Positions 34,393-42,376 of a stretch of DNA of 56,014 nucleotides are shown here, one piece after another; positions within the stretch are counted from its first letter, which is position 1, and each line of letters starts with the position of its first letter. The stretch covers positions 1 through 56,014 of the forward strand of contig VHBC01000013.1 in NCBI GenBank assembly GCA_016872115.1. The letters run 5' to 3'. A program made the translations under genes and the position numbers. Under the pieces are notes generated by a model, which was given only the letters and a program-made list of their open reading frames with translations, did no database searches and had not been told where the DNA came from. Origin of the DNA: Sphingomonadales bacterium. GTDB taxonomy: Bacteria > Bacteroidota > Bacteroidia > Flavobacteriales_D > Crocinitomicaceae.

Positions 34393-37300
34393 ATGAAAGC
34401 AAAATATCCTGAATACAAAGGATTATACCTCCCTAATATCGCAGCCACAGTTCTTGAAAAATGGCAAAAAGAATCCATTTTCAAGCAATCTGTTGAACAG
34501 CGAAACGGAGCGCCTTCGTTTGTTTTTTATGAAGGCCCCCCATCAGCCAACGGTTTGCCTGGCATTCATCACGTCATGGGCCGCGCCATCAAAGACATCT
34601 TCTGTCGTTACCAAACACTGAAAGGCAAACAAGTCTATCGCAAAGCAGGTTGGGATACCCACGGTTTACCAGTAGAGCTTGGGGTAGAAAAAGAATTGGG
34701 TATCACCAAAGAAGACATTGGCCATAAAATTTCGATTGACGCTTACAACGAAGCTTGTAAAGAAGCGGTTATGCGCTACACCGATATCTGGAACCAGCTC
34801 ACCGAAAAAATGGGTTATTGGGTCGATATGCAAGATCCGTACATCACCTATTCGCCAAAATACATGGAAACGGTATGGTGGTTATTGGCCCAGCTCTACA
34901 ACAAAGGATTGCTTTACAAAGGCTACACCATTCAGCCATACTCTCCGAAAGCCGGAACGGGTTTGTCTTCGCATGAGCTCAATCAGCCTGGCTGTTACAA
35001 AGATGTCAAAGACACCACTGTGGTGGCTATGTTTGAGTTATTGGCAGATCAACAATTGCCTTTCGAATCCGCTTTTAGTGCAAAAACGCATTTACTTGCC
35101 TGGACTACCACCCCTTGGACGCTCCCATCTAATACAGCGCTTACTGTTGGTCCTCAAATTGAATACGCACTTGTGGCTACTTATAATCAATATACTTTTG
35201 AGCCCATTCAAGTTGTTCTTGCCAAAAACTTGGTGTCTTATCAGTTTTCTAAAGGATTTACAGCTGTTGAAGATAGCGCCGAATTAAAAAACTACGAAGC
35301 GGGGGCCAAGCAAATTCCGTACCTTGTTGTCGAAACTTGTTTAGGTAAGGACTTACTCGACTTACGCTACAAACAACTGCTTCCATTTGCGCAGCCTGCA
35401 GAAAATGCACATGCTGCTTTTAGGGTAATTGGCGGCGATTTCGTGACCACCGAAGACGGCACCGGAATTGTGCATACCGCACCCACATTTGGTGCCGATG
35501 ACGCCCGAGTGGCCGCCGAAGCCGGGGTGCCAGGGCTGCTCGTCACTGACGACCGCGGCACCCTTGTTCCGCTTGTCGACCTTCAAGGTCGTTTCAGACC
35601 AGAGGTTGGGCCTTACGCCGGAATGTATGTCAAAAATGAATACTATGACGAAGGGCAAGCACCAGAACGCTCCGTAGACGTCCAAATTGTCATCCAACTC
35701 AAAGAAGAGGGCACGGCGTTTAAAGTAGAAAAATACGAACACGCTTATCCACATTGTTGGCGAACCGATAAACCCGTTTTGTATTATCCACTTGATTCTT
35801 GGTTTATTCGGGTTACTGATCAAAAAGAGCAGTTGGTTGCACTCAACAAAGAAATTAATTGGAAGCCAGAGGCAACAGGCAGCGGCCGTTTTGGCAAATG
35901 GCTCGAGAATGCCAATGACTGGAACCTCTCTCGTTCGCGCTATTGGGGAATTCCAATTCCAATTTGGTCTACAGAAGAAGGAGACGAGCGCAAGTGCATC
36001 GATTCCATTGAAACACTCAAAAATGAAATCGATAAAGCAATTGCAGCTGGCTTTATGTCAGAAAACCCGTATTTGCATTTTACACCTTCCGACTTTTCGT
36101 CGGCCAACTACGATCAAATTGACTTACACAAACACAAAATAGATCCCATCATTTTAGTCTCGACTTCTGGTAAGCCCATGAAACGAGAAGCGGACCTCAT
36201 CGATGTTTGGTTTGACTCTGGCGCTATGCCTTATGCGCAATTGCACTATCCTTTTGAAAACCGAGAGCTCATCGACAACAATTTGGCTTTCCCAGCCGAT
36301 TTCATTGCAGAGGGTGTCGATCAAACACGTGGTTGGTTTTATACTTTGCACGCTATTTCCACCATGGTATTTGGTGCCAAAGCCTATAAAAATGTAGTGT
36401 CAAACGGCTTGGTTCTCGATAAAAATGGTCAGAAAATGTCTAAGCGTTTAGGAAACGCCATCGACCCATTTACAACACTCGATCAGTATGGCCCTGACGC
36501 CACGCGTTGGTACATGATCACCAACGCCCAACCCTGGGATAACCTCAAGTTCGATCTTGAAGGTATATCCGAAGTGCAGCGTAAGTTCTTCGGGACGCTT
36601 TACAATACGTATTCTTTCTTTGCGCTTTATGCCAATATCGATGGTTTTACGTTTAATGAGGAGTCCATCTCTTTAAATCAAAGGCCAGAAATTGACCGCT
36701 GGATTCTCTCCAAACTCAACTCATTGATTGCTGAGGTCGACTCAGCTTATTCCACGTTTGAACCCACTAAAGCGGGTCGTGCCATTCAAGATTTTGTCAC
36801 CGAACAACTTTCTAATTGGTATGTGCGCTTATGTCGTCGCCGTTTCTGGAAAAACGACGATGCTCAAGATAAGTTGGCTGCTTATCAAACCCTTTACACT
36901 TGCCTAGAAACAGTTGCGCTATTGGCGGCGCCTATTGCACCGTTTTTTATGGATCAGCTGTACACAGACTTAAATTCAACAAAAGGCAGTACTCAAACGC
37001 TCTCAGTTCATTTAGCTGATTTTCCAAAAGTAGATCAGTCCTCTATCAACACCAATCTCGAGACCCAAATGGAATTGGCACAAAGGACGTGTTCGCTTGT
37101 TTTGGCTCTGCGCAAAAAGCAGCATATTCGTGTCCGTCAACCCTTACAAAAAATCATGATTCCTGTGCTCAATGCACAAGAAGCTACCAATTTCAAGCAC
37201 GTCAGCAACCTTATTTGTGCCGAGGTCAATGTCAAAGAACTCGAGTTGCTTTCAGATACAGGCATTTTAGTGAAATCCATCAAACCCAATTTCAAAACCA

Positions 37301-37788
37301 TTGGGCCAAAGTATGGCAAGCAAATGAAAGCCATTAGCGCTTTGGTACAGCAATTCACTTCCCAAGAGATTGCTCAAATTGAGCAGCAAAAAGGATGGAC
37401 AGGTCAGATAGAAGGCGACACCATTGAACTCGACTTAGAAGATTTTGAAATACAGGCCCAAGACATCCCGGGTTGGCTTGTGGCCAATGAAAATGGCCTT
37501 ACCGTTGCACTCGATGTCACTATATCTACTGATCTCAAAGCTGAAGGTTTGGCCCGCGAAGTGGTTAACCGCATTCAGAACTTACGAAAGGAGAGTGCTT
37601 TTGATGTCACGGACCGCATTTTGGTACACATCGACACAACCGCGACAATTCAAGATGCTATTGCAGCCCATAAAGACTATATTTGTACAGAAGTATTGGC
37701 CACCGATATTCAATTTTGCGCGCTGTCAATTACAAAAACAGAAGAGATTGAATCTGCAGCCGATACCGCAATTCAACTTTCAAAATAG
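34393..37788 (+). CDS. ileS: Isoleucyl-tRNA synthetase, type 2
   Basis: 1131 residues, the length of the eukaryote-like type 2 IleRS rather than the ~930-residue type 1. The HIGH signature reads GIHH at residues 57-60 (GLPGIHHVMG), i.e. first and third positions exchanged. KMSKR is at 681-685. The editing (CP1) domain lies between (TTPWTLPSNTAL near 237-248). The long C-terminal region (about 830-1131) lacks a Cys4 zinc cluster. It charges tRNA-Ile. Type 2 enzymes are poorly inhibited by mupirocin; the GxHH form has been linked to extreme resistance. The biotin carrier gene follows 5 bp downstream. Confidence 0.95.
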   Translation: MKAKYPEYKGLYLPNIAATVLEKWQKESIFKQSVEQRNGAPSFVFYEGPPSANGLPGIHHVMGRAIKDIFCRYQTLKGKQVYRKAGWDTHGLPVELGVEKELGITKEDIGHKISIDAYNEACKEAVMRYTDIWNQLTEKMGYWVDMQDPYITYSPKYMETVWWLLAQLYNKGLLYKGYTIQPYSPKAGTGLSSHELNQPGCYKDVKDTTVVAMFELLADQQLPFESAFSAKTHLLAWTTTPWTLPSNTALTVGPQIEYALVATYNQYTFEPIQVVLAKNLVSYQFSKGFTAVEDSAELKNYEAGAKQIPYLVVETCLGKDLLDLRYKQLLPFAQPAENAHAAFRVIGGDFVTTEDGTGIVHTAPTFGADDARVAAEAGVPGLLVTDDRGTLVPLVDLQGRFRPEVGPYAGMYVKNEYYDEGQAPERSVDVQIVIQLKEEGTAFKVEKYEHAYPHCWRTDKPVLYYPLDSWFIRVTDQKEQLVALNKEINWKPEATGSGRFGKWLENANDWNLSRSRYWGIPIPIWSTEEGDERKCIDSIETLKNEIDKAIAAGFMSENPYLHFTPSDFSSANYDQIDLHKHKIDPIILVSTSGKPMKREADLIDVWFDSGAMPYAQLHYPFENRELIDNNLAFPADFIAEGVDQTRGWFYTLHAISTMVFGAKAYKNVVSNGLVLDKNGQKMSKRLGNAIDPFTTLDQYGPDATRWYMITNAQPWDNLKFDLEGISEVQRKFFGTLYNTYSFFALYANIDGFTFNEESISLNQRPEIDRWILSKLNSLIAEVDSAYSTFEPTKAGRAIQDFVTEQLSNWYVRLCRRRFWKNDDAQDKLAAYQTLYTCLETVALLAAPIAPFFMDQLYTDLNSTKGSTQTLSVHLADFPKVDQSSINTNLETQMELAQRTCSLVLALRKKQHIRVRQPLQKIMIPVLNAQEATNFKHVSNLICAEVNVKELELLSDTGILVKSIKPNFKTIGPKYGKQMKAISALVQQFTSQEIAQIEQQKGWTGQIEGDTIELDLEDFEIQAQDIPGWLVANENGLTVALDVTISTDLKAEGLAREVVNRIQNLRKESAFDVTDRILVHIDTTATIQDAIAAHKDYICTEVLATDIQFCALSITKTEEIESAADTAIQLSK

Positions 37789-37793
37789 ACACC

Positions 37794-38255
37794 ATGAACA
37801 ACTGGTTTATAGATGATCAAGCGACCCAAACACTTAGTGGTGCAGCGGTAAAATGGCATGACCACCGCTTCTTTGAAATCAAATTTGAAGGCAAAAAGTT
37901 TCACGGCGAGTTAGTGGCAGAACATTCTGAAACGGGTCAGCTTACTATTCGCATCAATCACCGAACCTTCAAGGTTAAAAAAGCTCATGCATTAGATGGC
38001 CTCATTGCGGCAATGGGTCTAGATAAGCCCAAATTACGTAAACTCAAGGAAATGCAAGCTCCTATGCCTGGCAGGGTTACCGCTATTCATACTGTAATTG
38101 GACAAGAAGTTCAACCGGGTGATGCTTTGTTGTCTTTGGAAGCCATGAAAATGGAAAATGTCCTCAAGGCCGAAGGAGTCGGCGTGGTATCTGCTATTGC
38201 TGTTCAAGAAGGAAATGTTGTTGAGAAAGGCACAATCTTAATTCATTTCGAATAA
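37794..38255 (+). CDS. Biotin/lipoyl carrier protein of an acyl-CoA carboxylase
   Basis: 153 residues. The C-terminal biotinyl domain (about 85-153) has QAPMPGRV near 88-95 and the biotinylation motif EAMKMEN with Lys119. The N-terminal 80 residues form a beta-rich domain like those of the separate carrier subunits in Bacteroidota propionyl/acetyl-CoA carboxylases. It carries CO2 between a biotin carboxylase and a carboxyltransferase. A carboxyltransferase gene lies 12 kb downstream (50100); no biotin carboxylase is in the window. It follows ileS by 5 bp and ends 2 bp from a convergent gene. Confidence 0.88.
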   Translation: MNNWFIDDQATQTLSGAAVKWHDHRFFEIKFEGKKFHGELVAEHSETGQLTIRINHRTFKVKKAHALDGLIAAMGLDKPKLRKLKEMQAPMPGRVTAIHTVIGQEVQPGDALLSLEAMKMENVLKAEGVGVVSAIAVQEGNVVEKGTILIHFE

Positions 38256-38257
38256 AT

Positions 38258-38662
38258 TCATCTGATCCGCACCTCACACTTTTTATCGCGGTCCAAAATA
38301 ATTTTAGCAGCGCCAAAACTTGGTGCAGAAAATCTTTCTCTGGCATTATTTGAGAAGCCATAAGCTTCAGTTGGTGCGCCAAAAAGATTCTTATCAAGTT
38401 TCCCGTTTTTGTTTTCATCGTGGTAAATGGCCAGTGCGTAGGTATCTTGCGACAGGTTTTTGAAGCGGTAGGTATGGCTTTTGCCCTCATGGACCACCAC
38501 CACGCCTTTGTATTGTTTGCCGTATTCGGGGAAGCTTGAACTTGAATTGAAAAGACCAATAAAGAGCGTCCCTTTCGTATTTGGAATACCATTTACTTGC
38601 ACCTCGAGGTCATAGGTCTTTCCTAAAAAGCATAAAAAGAAAATAATCAAAAGGAGTTTCAT
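38258..38662 (-). CDS. DUF2141 domain secreted protein
   Basis: 134 residues from the ATG at 38662, which gives a signal peptide (MKLLLIIFFLCFLGKT); the longer in-frame reading to 38800 runs into galE and its promoter. The mature part (LFIGLFNSSSSFPEYG near 33-48, YALAIYHDENKNGKLDKNLFGAPTEAYGFSNNAR near 80-113, given in two halves DENKNGKLD and PTEAYGFSNNAR) matches DUF2141, a small beta-sandwich common in Bacteroidota. The acidic loop resembles a calcium site. Function unknown. Convergent with the carrier protein, divergent from galE. Confidence 0.82.
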   Translation of the reverse strand: MKLLLIIFFLCFLGKTYDLEVQVNGIPNTKGTLFIGLFNSSSSFPEYGKQYKGVVVVHEGKSHTYRFKNLSQDTYALAIYHDENKNGKLDKNLFGAPTEAYGFSNNARERFSAPSFGAAKIILDRDKKCEVRIR

Positions 38663-38673
38663 ATCAGTGTAAA

Positions 38674-38681
38674 CAAACTTA
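38674..38681 (-). promoter_or_regulatory. Promoter -7 box TAAGTTTG (minus strand) for the DUF2141 gene
   Basis: Exact TAnnTTTG on the minus strand, ending 11 nt before the ATG at 38662. Confidence 0.45.
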
Positions 38682-38713
38682 GTCCAAAGCTGTTCAGCTA
38701 AAATAGATTCAGC

Positions 38714-38721
38714 TAACTTTG
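38714..38721 (+). promoter_or_regulatory. Promoter -7 box TAACTTTG, 4 nt from the galE ATG
   Basis: Exact TAnnTTTG, 4 nt upstream of the ATG at 38726; no good -33 TTG. Predicts a leaderless transcript. Confidence 0.5.
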
Positions 38722-38725
38722 TTTC

Positions 38726-39748
38726 ATGAATAGATATGTTCTTGTTACTGGTGGTGCTGGCTATATTGGCTCCCATACGGTTGTTGCTTTGCATCAACAA
38801 GGTTTTGTTCCGGTACTTGTCGATGATTTTCGCAATGCCAATGCCATTGTTTTAGATGGTTTGGAATTTATTTTAGGGCAGCAACCCATCGTTCATCGCA
38901 TAGATGTTTGTGATAAAATCGCCTTAAGCACCCTTTTTGAGCAGTATGCTTTTGACGGCGTTATCCATTTTGCTGCTTACAAAGCCGTAGGTGAGTCCGT
39001 AGAGCAGCCGCTTGCTTATTATCATAATAACCTGGTTTGTTTGATCAATGTACTCTCGTTACTTGAACAATACCAAGTGCCAAACTTTGTTTTTTCTTCT
39101 TCGTGTACCGTTTATGGCGAGCCCAAAGGAGCAAAGGAAGTCAGTGAGCAAACGCCCAAGCAACTGCCTGAGTCCCCATATGGATATACCAAATGGATGG
39201 GAGAGCAAATTATAGCTGACTTTTACAAAAGTGCCAGCCACCTCAAACTCATGAATTTGCGTTATTTCAACCCGGTTGGAGCGCATCCGTCTGCGCGTAT
39301 TGGTGAATTCCCTATTGGCAAGCCCAATAATTTGCTGCCTTTTGTAACGCAAACCGCTATTGGAAAGCAGGCAAAGCTTACTGTCTTTGGCAATGACTAC
39401 CCAACAAGAGATGGTTCGTGTATTCGAGACTATATCCATGTTGTGGATTTGGCCGAGGCACATGTAGCTGCACTCACTTTTTTGGCAGACCAAAAAGAAG
39501 GCCTTCTCGAAGCCGTGAATATCGGAACAGGCCGTGGCACGTCAGTTTTAGAAATTGTAGAAGCTTTTGAGCGCAGCACAAATCAATCGCTGCCTTTTGA
39601 AATTGGCCCACGACGCGCCGGCGATGTCATTGAAATTTATGCCAATGTTCAAAAAGGACAAGATTTACTTGGCTGGAAAGCACGCCTTTCCATTGAAGAC
39701 GCGATCCGAGATGCTTGGGCCTGGGAACAATTTTTAGCAACCTTATGA
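38726..39748 (+). CDS. galE: UDP-glucose 4-epimerase
   Basis: 340 residues, normal for GalE. NAD-binding GGAGYIGSH at 9-17, HFAAYKAVGES near 83-93, catalytic Ser/Thr region FSSSCTVYG and YxxxK in SPYGYTKWMGEQ (Tyr about 153, Lys about 157), then NLRYFNPVGAH. It interconverts UDP-glucose and UDP-galactose (or the N-acetyl forms) for surface glycans. First gene of galE-tatD-ansA; the stop codon overlaps the tatD ATG (ATGA). Confidence 0.94.
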   Translation: MNRYVLVTGGAGYIGSHTVVALHQQGFVPVLVDDFRNANAIVLDGLEFILGQQPIVHRIDVCDKIALSTLFEQYAFDGVIHFAAYKAVGESVEQPLAYYHNNLVCLINVLSLLEQYQVPNFVFSSSCTVYGEPKGAKEVSEQTPKQLPESPYGYTKWMGEQIIADFYKSASHLKLMNLRYFNPVGAHPSARIGEFPIGKPNNLLPFVTQTAIGKQAKLTVFGNDYPTRDGSCIRDYIHVVDLAEAHVAALTFLADQKEGLLEAVNIGTGRGTSVLEIVEAFERSTNQSLPFEIGPRRAGDVIEIYANVQKGQDLLGWKARLSIEDAIRDAWAWEQFLATL

Positions 39749-40542
39749 TCATTGATACGCATTCGCATTTATATGCCGAAGAATTCGATGCTGATCGCAA
39801 AGAAGTTTTGGCGCGCGCGCATCAGACAGGCATAGCAGCCATTTTGCTGCCCAACATTGATGTGCAAAGCATCGGCGCCCTCGAACAATTGGCCGATGAA
39901 CATAGCGCATTTATCCCAATGATGGGCTTGCATCCGACTTATGTTAAAGAAAATTGGCAGCAAGAGCTTGCCGCTATCGAGGCGCAGCTTTTCGCTGCGC
40001 CCAAACGCTATTGTGCAGTTGGCGAAATCGGCCTCGACCTCTATTGGGACGACACCTTCCTGGAACCTCAAAAAGAGGTTTTCAGGTTGCAAGTTCAATG
40101 GGCTAAAAAACTTCAATTACCCATTGCAATCCACGTGCGCAAAGCATTCGAACCAATTTTTGAAATACTAGATCAGGAATGGACACCCGAATTACGTGGC
40201 GTATTTCACTGTTTTACCGGAAGCAAAGCGCAAGTACAACGCATTTTAAAATACGAGCATTTCTATTTTGGTATAGGCGGTGTCATTACCTATAAAAATG
40301 CTGGATTGGCTGAAGTTGTCAAAGAAATCCCGCTCGATAAATTGCTGCTAGAGACCGATGCGCCTTATTTGTCGCCTATTCCTTATCGAGGCAAGCGTAA
40401 TGAACCTGCGTATTTAATAGAAGTGGTGAGCAAACTGCAGGAGGCATTGGGTTTAAGTGCTGCCGAAATCGAGGCGCATACCAGTCGTAATGCCATAGAC
40501 TTATTCGATTTGGAAAAATTCCTTACTTTCGAACATGCGTAA
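39745..40542 (+). CDS. tatD: TatD family metal-dependent hydrolase (DNase-like)
   Basis: 265 residues from the ATG at 39745; the ATGA junction with galE and the immediate IDTHSHL metal motif (His6/His8 region) decide this over an in-frame start at 39715. Also visible: GEIGLD near 93-98, IHVRKAF near 129-135, FHCFTGS near 154-160 and ETDAPYLSP near 204-212. TatD proteins are TIM-barrel metal hydrolases with 3'-5' DNase activity on damaged DNA in some species. The stop codon overlaps the asparaginase ATG by 8 bp. Confidence 0.93.
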   Translation: MIIDTHSHLYAEEFDADRKEVLARAHQTGIAAILLPNIDVQSIGALEQLADEHSAFIPMMGLHPTYVKENWQQELAAIEAQLFAAPKRYCAVGEIGLDLYWDDTFLEPQKEVFRLQVQWAKKLQLPIAIHVRKAFEPIFEILDQEWTPELRGVFHCFTGSKAQVQRILKYEHFYFGIGGVITYKNAGLAEVVKEIPLDKLLLETDAPYLSPIPYRGKRNEPAYLIEVVSKLQEALGLSAAEIEAHTSRNAIDLFDLEKFLTFEHA

Positions 40543-41560
40543 AATCTTACTTATTTACACCGGCGGCACCATTGGCATGATTACCAATGCCCAAACTGGC
40601 GCACTCGAAAGTTTCGATTTTGCACATTTATATGCGCATATTCCGGAGCTCAAACGTTTTGAACTCGAGATCGAAGTGCGTAGTTTTAGTACGCCACTCG
40701 ATTCCTCAGAAATTGGGCCTGTCCATTGGCAGCAAATTGCTTCTTGGATTGCTAAGTCCTATGAGCAGTTTGATGGCTTTGTGATTTTACATGGAACCGA
40801 TACCATGGCGTATACCGCTAGTGCGCTTAGTTTCATGCTTCAAGGCCTAAAAAAACCCATTGTTTTTACGGGCTCGCAACTGCCAATAGGGATCATCAGA
40901 ACCGATGGAAAAGAAAACCTGATTACTGCAATTGAAATAGCTGCGGCCACCGATGAAACCGGCGAACCCGTATTGCAAGAAGTAGCCGTTTATTTTGAAT
41001 ACGCACTCTTTAGAGCCAACCGTTGTTCAAAAGTTTCGGCCCATCAATTTGAAGCGTTTGCCTCACCAAATTACCCACTTTTGGCCAAAGCGGGTGTGCA
41101 AATAGAATGGTTCAAAGAGCGTTTGTTCCGAACCCAATTAATACACTTGGATCCGCTGCTCGACTTGAACAGCGACGTACTGATTTGGCGTCTTTATCCA
41201 GGTATGCCGGTGCATCTCTATGCCCCTGCGTTGCGTTTTCCTACTGTTCAAATTCTCATTCTTGAAACTTTCGGAGCTGGCAATGCCTTTAGTGACAAGG
41301 CATTTCAGGAACTTATTAAAGCATTCATTACAGCTGGTGGCTTGGTCTTGAATATCACGCAGTGTCAGAGCGGACCTGTTCGCCAAGGCGCATATCAGAC
41401 AAGTATGTTCTTTGAAAGAATAGGCGTAATTAGTGGTGCTGACCTGACCGCTGAGGCAGCCATTACCAAAGCAATGTTTGCTTTGGCATATATTCCAAAA
41501 AACCAACAAGCTGCATTTCTAAAAGCAAACATAGTTGGCGAATTGACCGCTTTGCCCTGA
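40535..41560 (+). CDS. ansA: Type I (cytoplasmic) L-asparaginase
   Basis: 341 residues. No signal peptide. TGGTIGM at 9-15 holds the nucleophilic Thr; HGTDTMAYTASALSFML near 88-104 holds the second Thr-Asp pair. Both match type I bacterial asparaginases. It hydrolyses asparagine to aspartate and ammonia. Last gene of galE-tatD-ansA; it ends 4 bp from the convergent FtsE-like gene. Confidence 0.93.
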   Translation: MRKILLIYTGGTIGMITNAQTGALESFDFAHLYAHIPELKRFELEIEVRSFSTPLDSSEIGPVHWQQIASWIAKSYEQFDGFVILHGTDTMAYTASALSFMLQGLKKPIVFTGSQLPIGIIRTDGKENLITAIEIAAATDETGEPVLQEVAVYFEYALFRANRCSKVSAHQFEAFASPNYPLLAKAGVQIEWFKERLFRTQLIHLDPLLDLNSDVLIWRLYPGMPVHLYAPALRFPTVQILILETFGAGNAFSDKAFQELIKAFITAGGLVLNITQCQSGPVRQGAYQTSMFFERIGVISGADLTAEAAITKAMFALAYIPKNQQAAFLKANIVGELTALP

Positions 41561-41564
41561 GCAA

Positions 41565-42236
41565 TTAAGTGCGTTCCACCAAACTTCCGTTGAGCACTTC
41601 TAGAATTCTTCCGGGAAATGACTGAATCATTTGCATATCATGGGTAGCCATAAGCACGGCCGTGTGTTCTTCTTTGGCTACCGCTAACAACAACTCCATG
41701 ATTTCTTTCGATGTTTCTGGGTCGAGGTTGCCTGTGGGTTCGTCCGCTAAAATAAGTGCAGGCTGATTGAGTAATGCTCGGGCAATCGATACGCGTTGTT
41801 GTTCACCGCCGGAAAGCATATGTGGAAACGCTTTTGCTGTTTGTTCGATCCCGACAAGCTGCAGACAGTTCAGCGCACGTTGTTCTATTAGCTTTTTATC
41901 TTTCCAGCCTGTTGCACCCAAAACAAACTTTAGGTTATCGATGACATTTCTGTCGGTCAATAATTGAAAGTCTTGAAAAACGATGCCTATTTTTCTGCGC
42001 AAGAAAGGAATTTGTTTGCGCTTCAGGCCTTGCAACGTAAAGCCACAAACTTCGCCTGCACCTTCTTCAAGGGGAATTTCGGCGTAGAGTGTTTTGAGCA
42101 AACTACTTTTACCACTTCCGGTTTTCCCGATGAGGTAAGCAAAGGACTGCGCAGCAAGTTCCAGTTGGACATTGTCCAAAATGAGCTGCTCTTGCTGATA
42201 AATTTTGGCTGCAGAAAGTGTAATGACGTTCGACAC
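41565..42236 (-). CDS. ftsE: FtsE-like ABC transporter ATPase
   Basis: 223 residues, GTG start. Walker A GKTGSGKS at 37-44, Q-loop FQDFQLL near 89-95, signature LSGGEQQR near 141-148, Walker B LILADEPTGNLD near 160-171 and switch His in MATHD. FtsE with FtsX controls septal peptidoglycan hydrolases in division. No ftsX is adjacent, as seen in other Bacteroidota where the pair is split; a LolD/MacB-type ATPase is the alternative. Divergent from the TPR gene with a 140-bp gap. Confidence 0.85.
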   Translation of the reverse strand: MSNVITLSAAKIYQQEQLILDNVQLELAAQSFAYLIGKTGSGKSSLLKTLYAEIPLEEGAGEVCGFTLQGLKRKQIPFLRRKIGIVFQDFQLLTDRNVIDNLKFVLGATGWKDKKLIEQRALNCLQLVGIEQTAKAFPHMLSGGEQQRVSIARALLNQPALILADEPTGNLDPETSKEIMELLLAVAKEEHTAVLMATHDMQMIQSFPGRILEVLNGSLVERT

Positions 42237-42376
42237 GGATATAAATTTTAGACAAATGTGTCCAATAACTCGTAACTAAATATCAAAATGCACGATTTTA
42301 TCTTAACAAATTCAGGTTTAAAACTTTTGACCCTAGCAAGCGTGTTGGGATCTTACCCCACTTAATTTTACATTCT
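42237..42376. promoter_or_regulatory. Divergent intergenic region between ftsE-like and TPR genes
   Basis: At 140 bp, the largest gap in the window. It holds a plus-strand -7-like box TAATTTTA at 42363-42370 ending 6 nt before the ATG at 42377, and an imperfect inverted repeat GTTGGG...CCCCAC at about 42344-42361. No RNA gene or ORF is seen in it. Confidence 0.4.

Noticed and set aside
38663..38800. N-terminal extension of the DUF2141 protein
   Set aside because: It is antisense to the start of galE and precedes the real signal peptide; promoter boxes for both genes lie in it.
42237..42376. Possible small RNA or tRNA in the largest intergenic gap
   Set aside because: No cloverleaf, conserved T-loop or terminator is visible; only a -7-like box and an imperfect inverted repeat.
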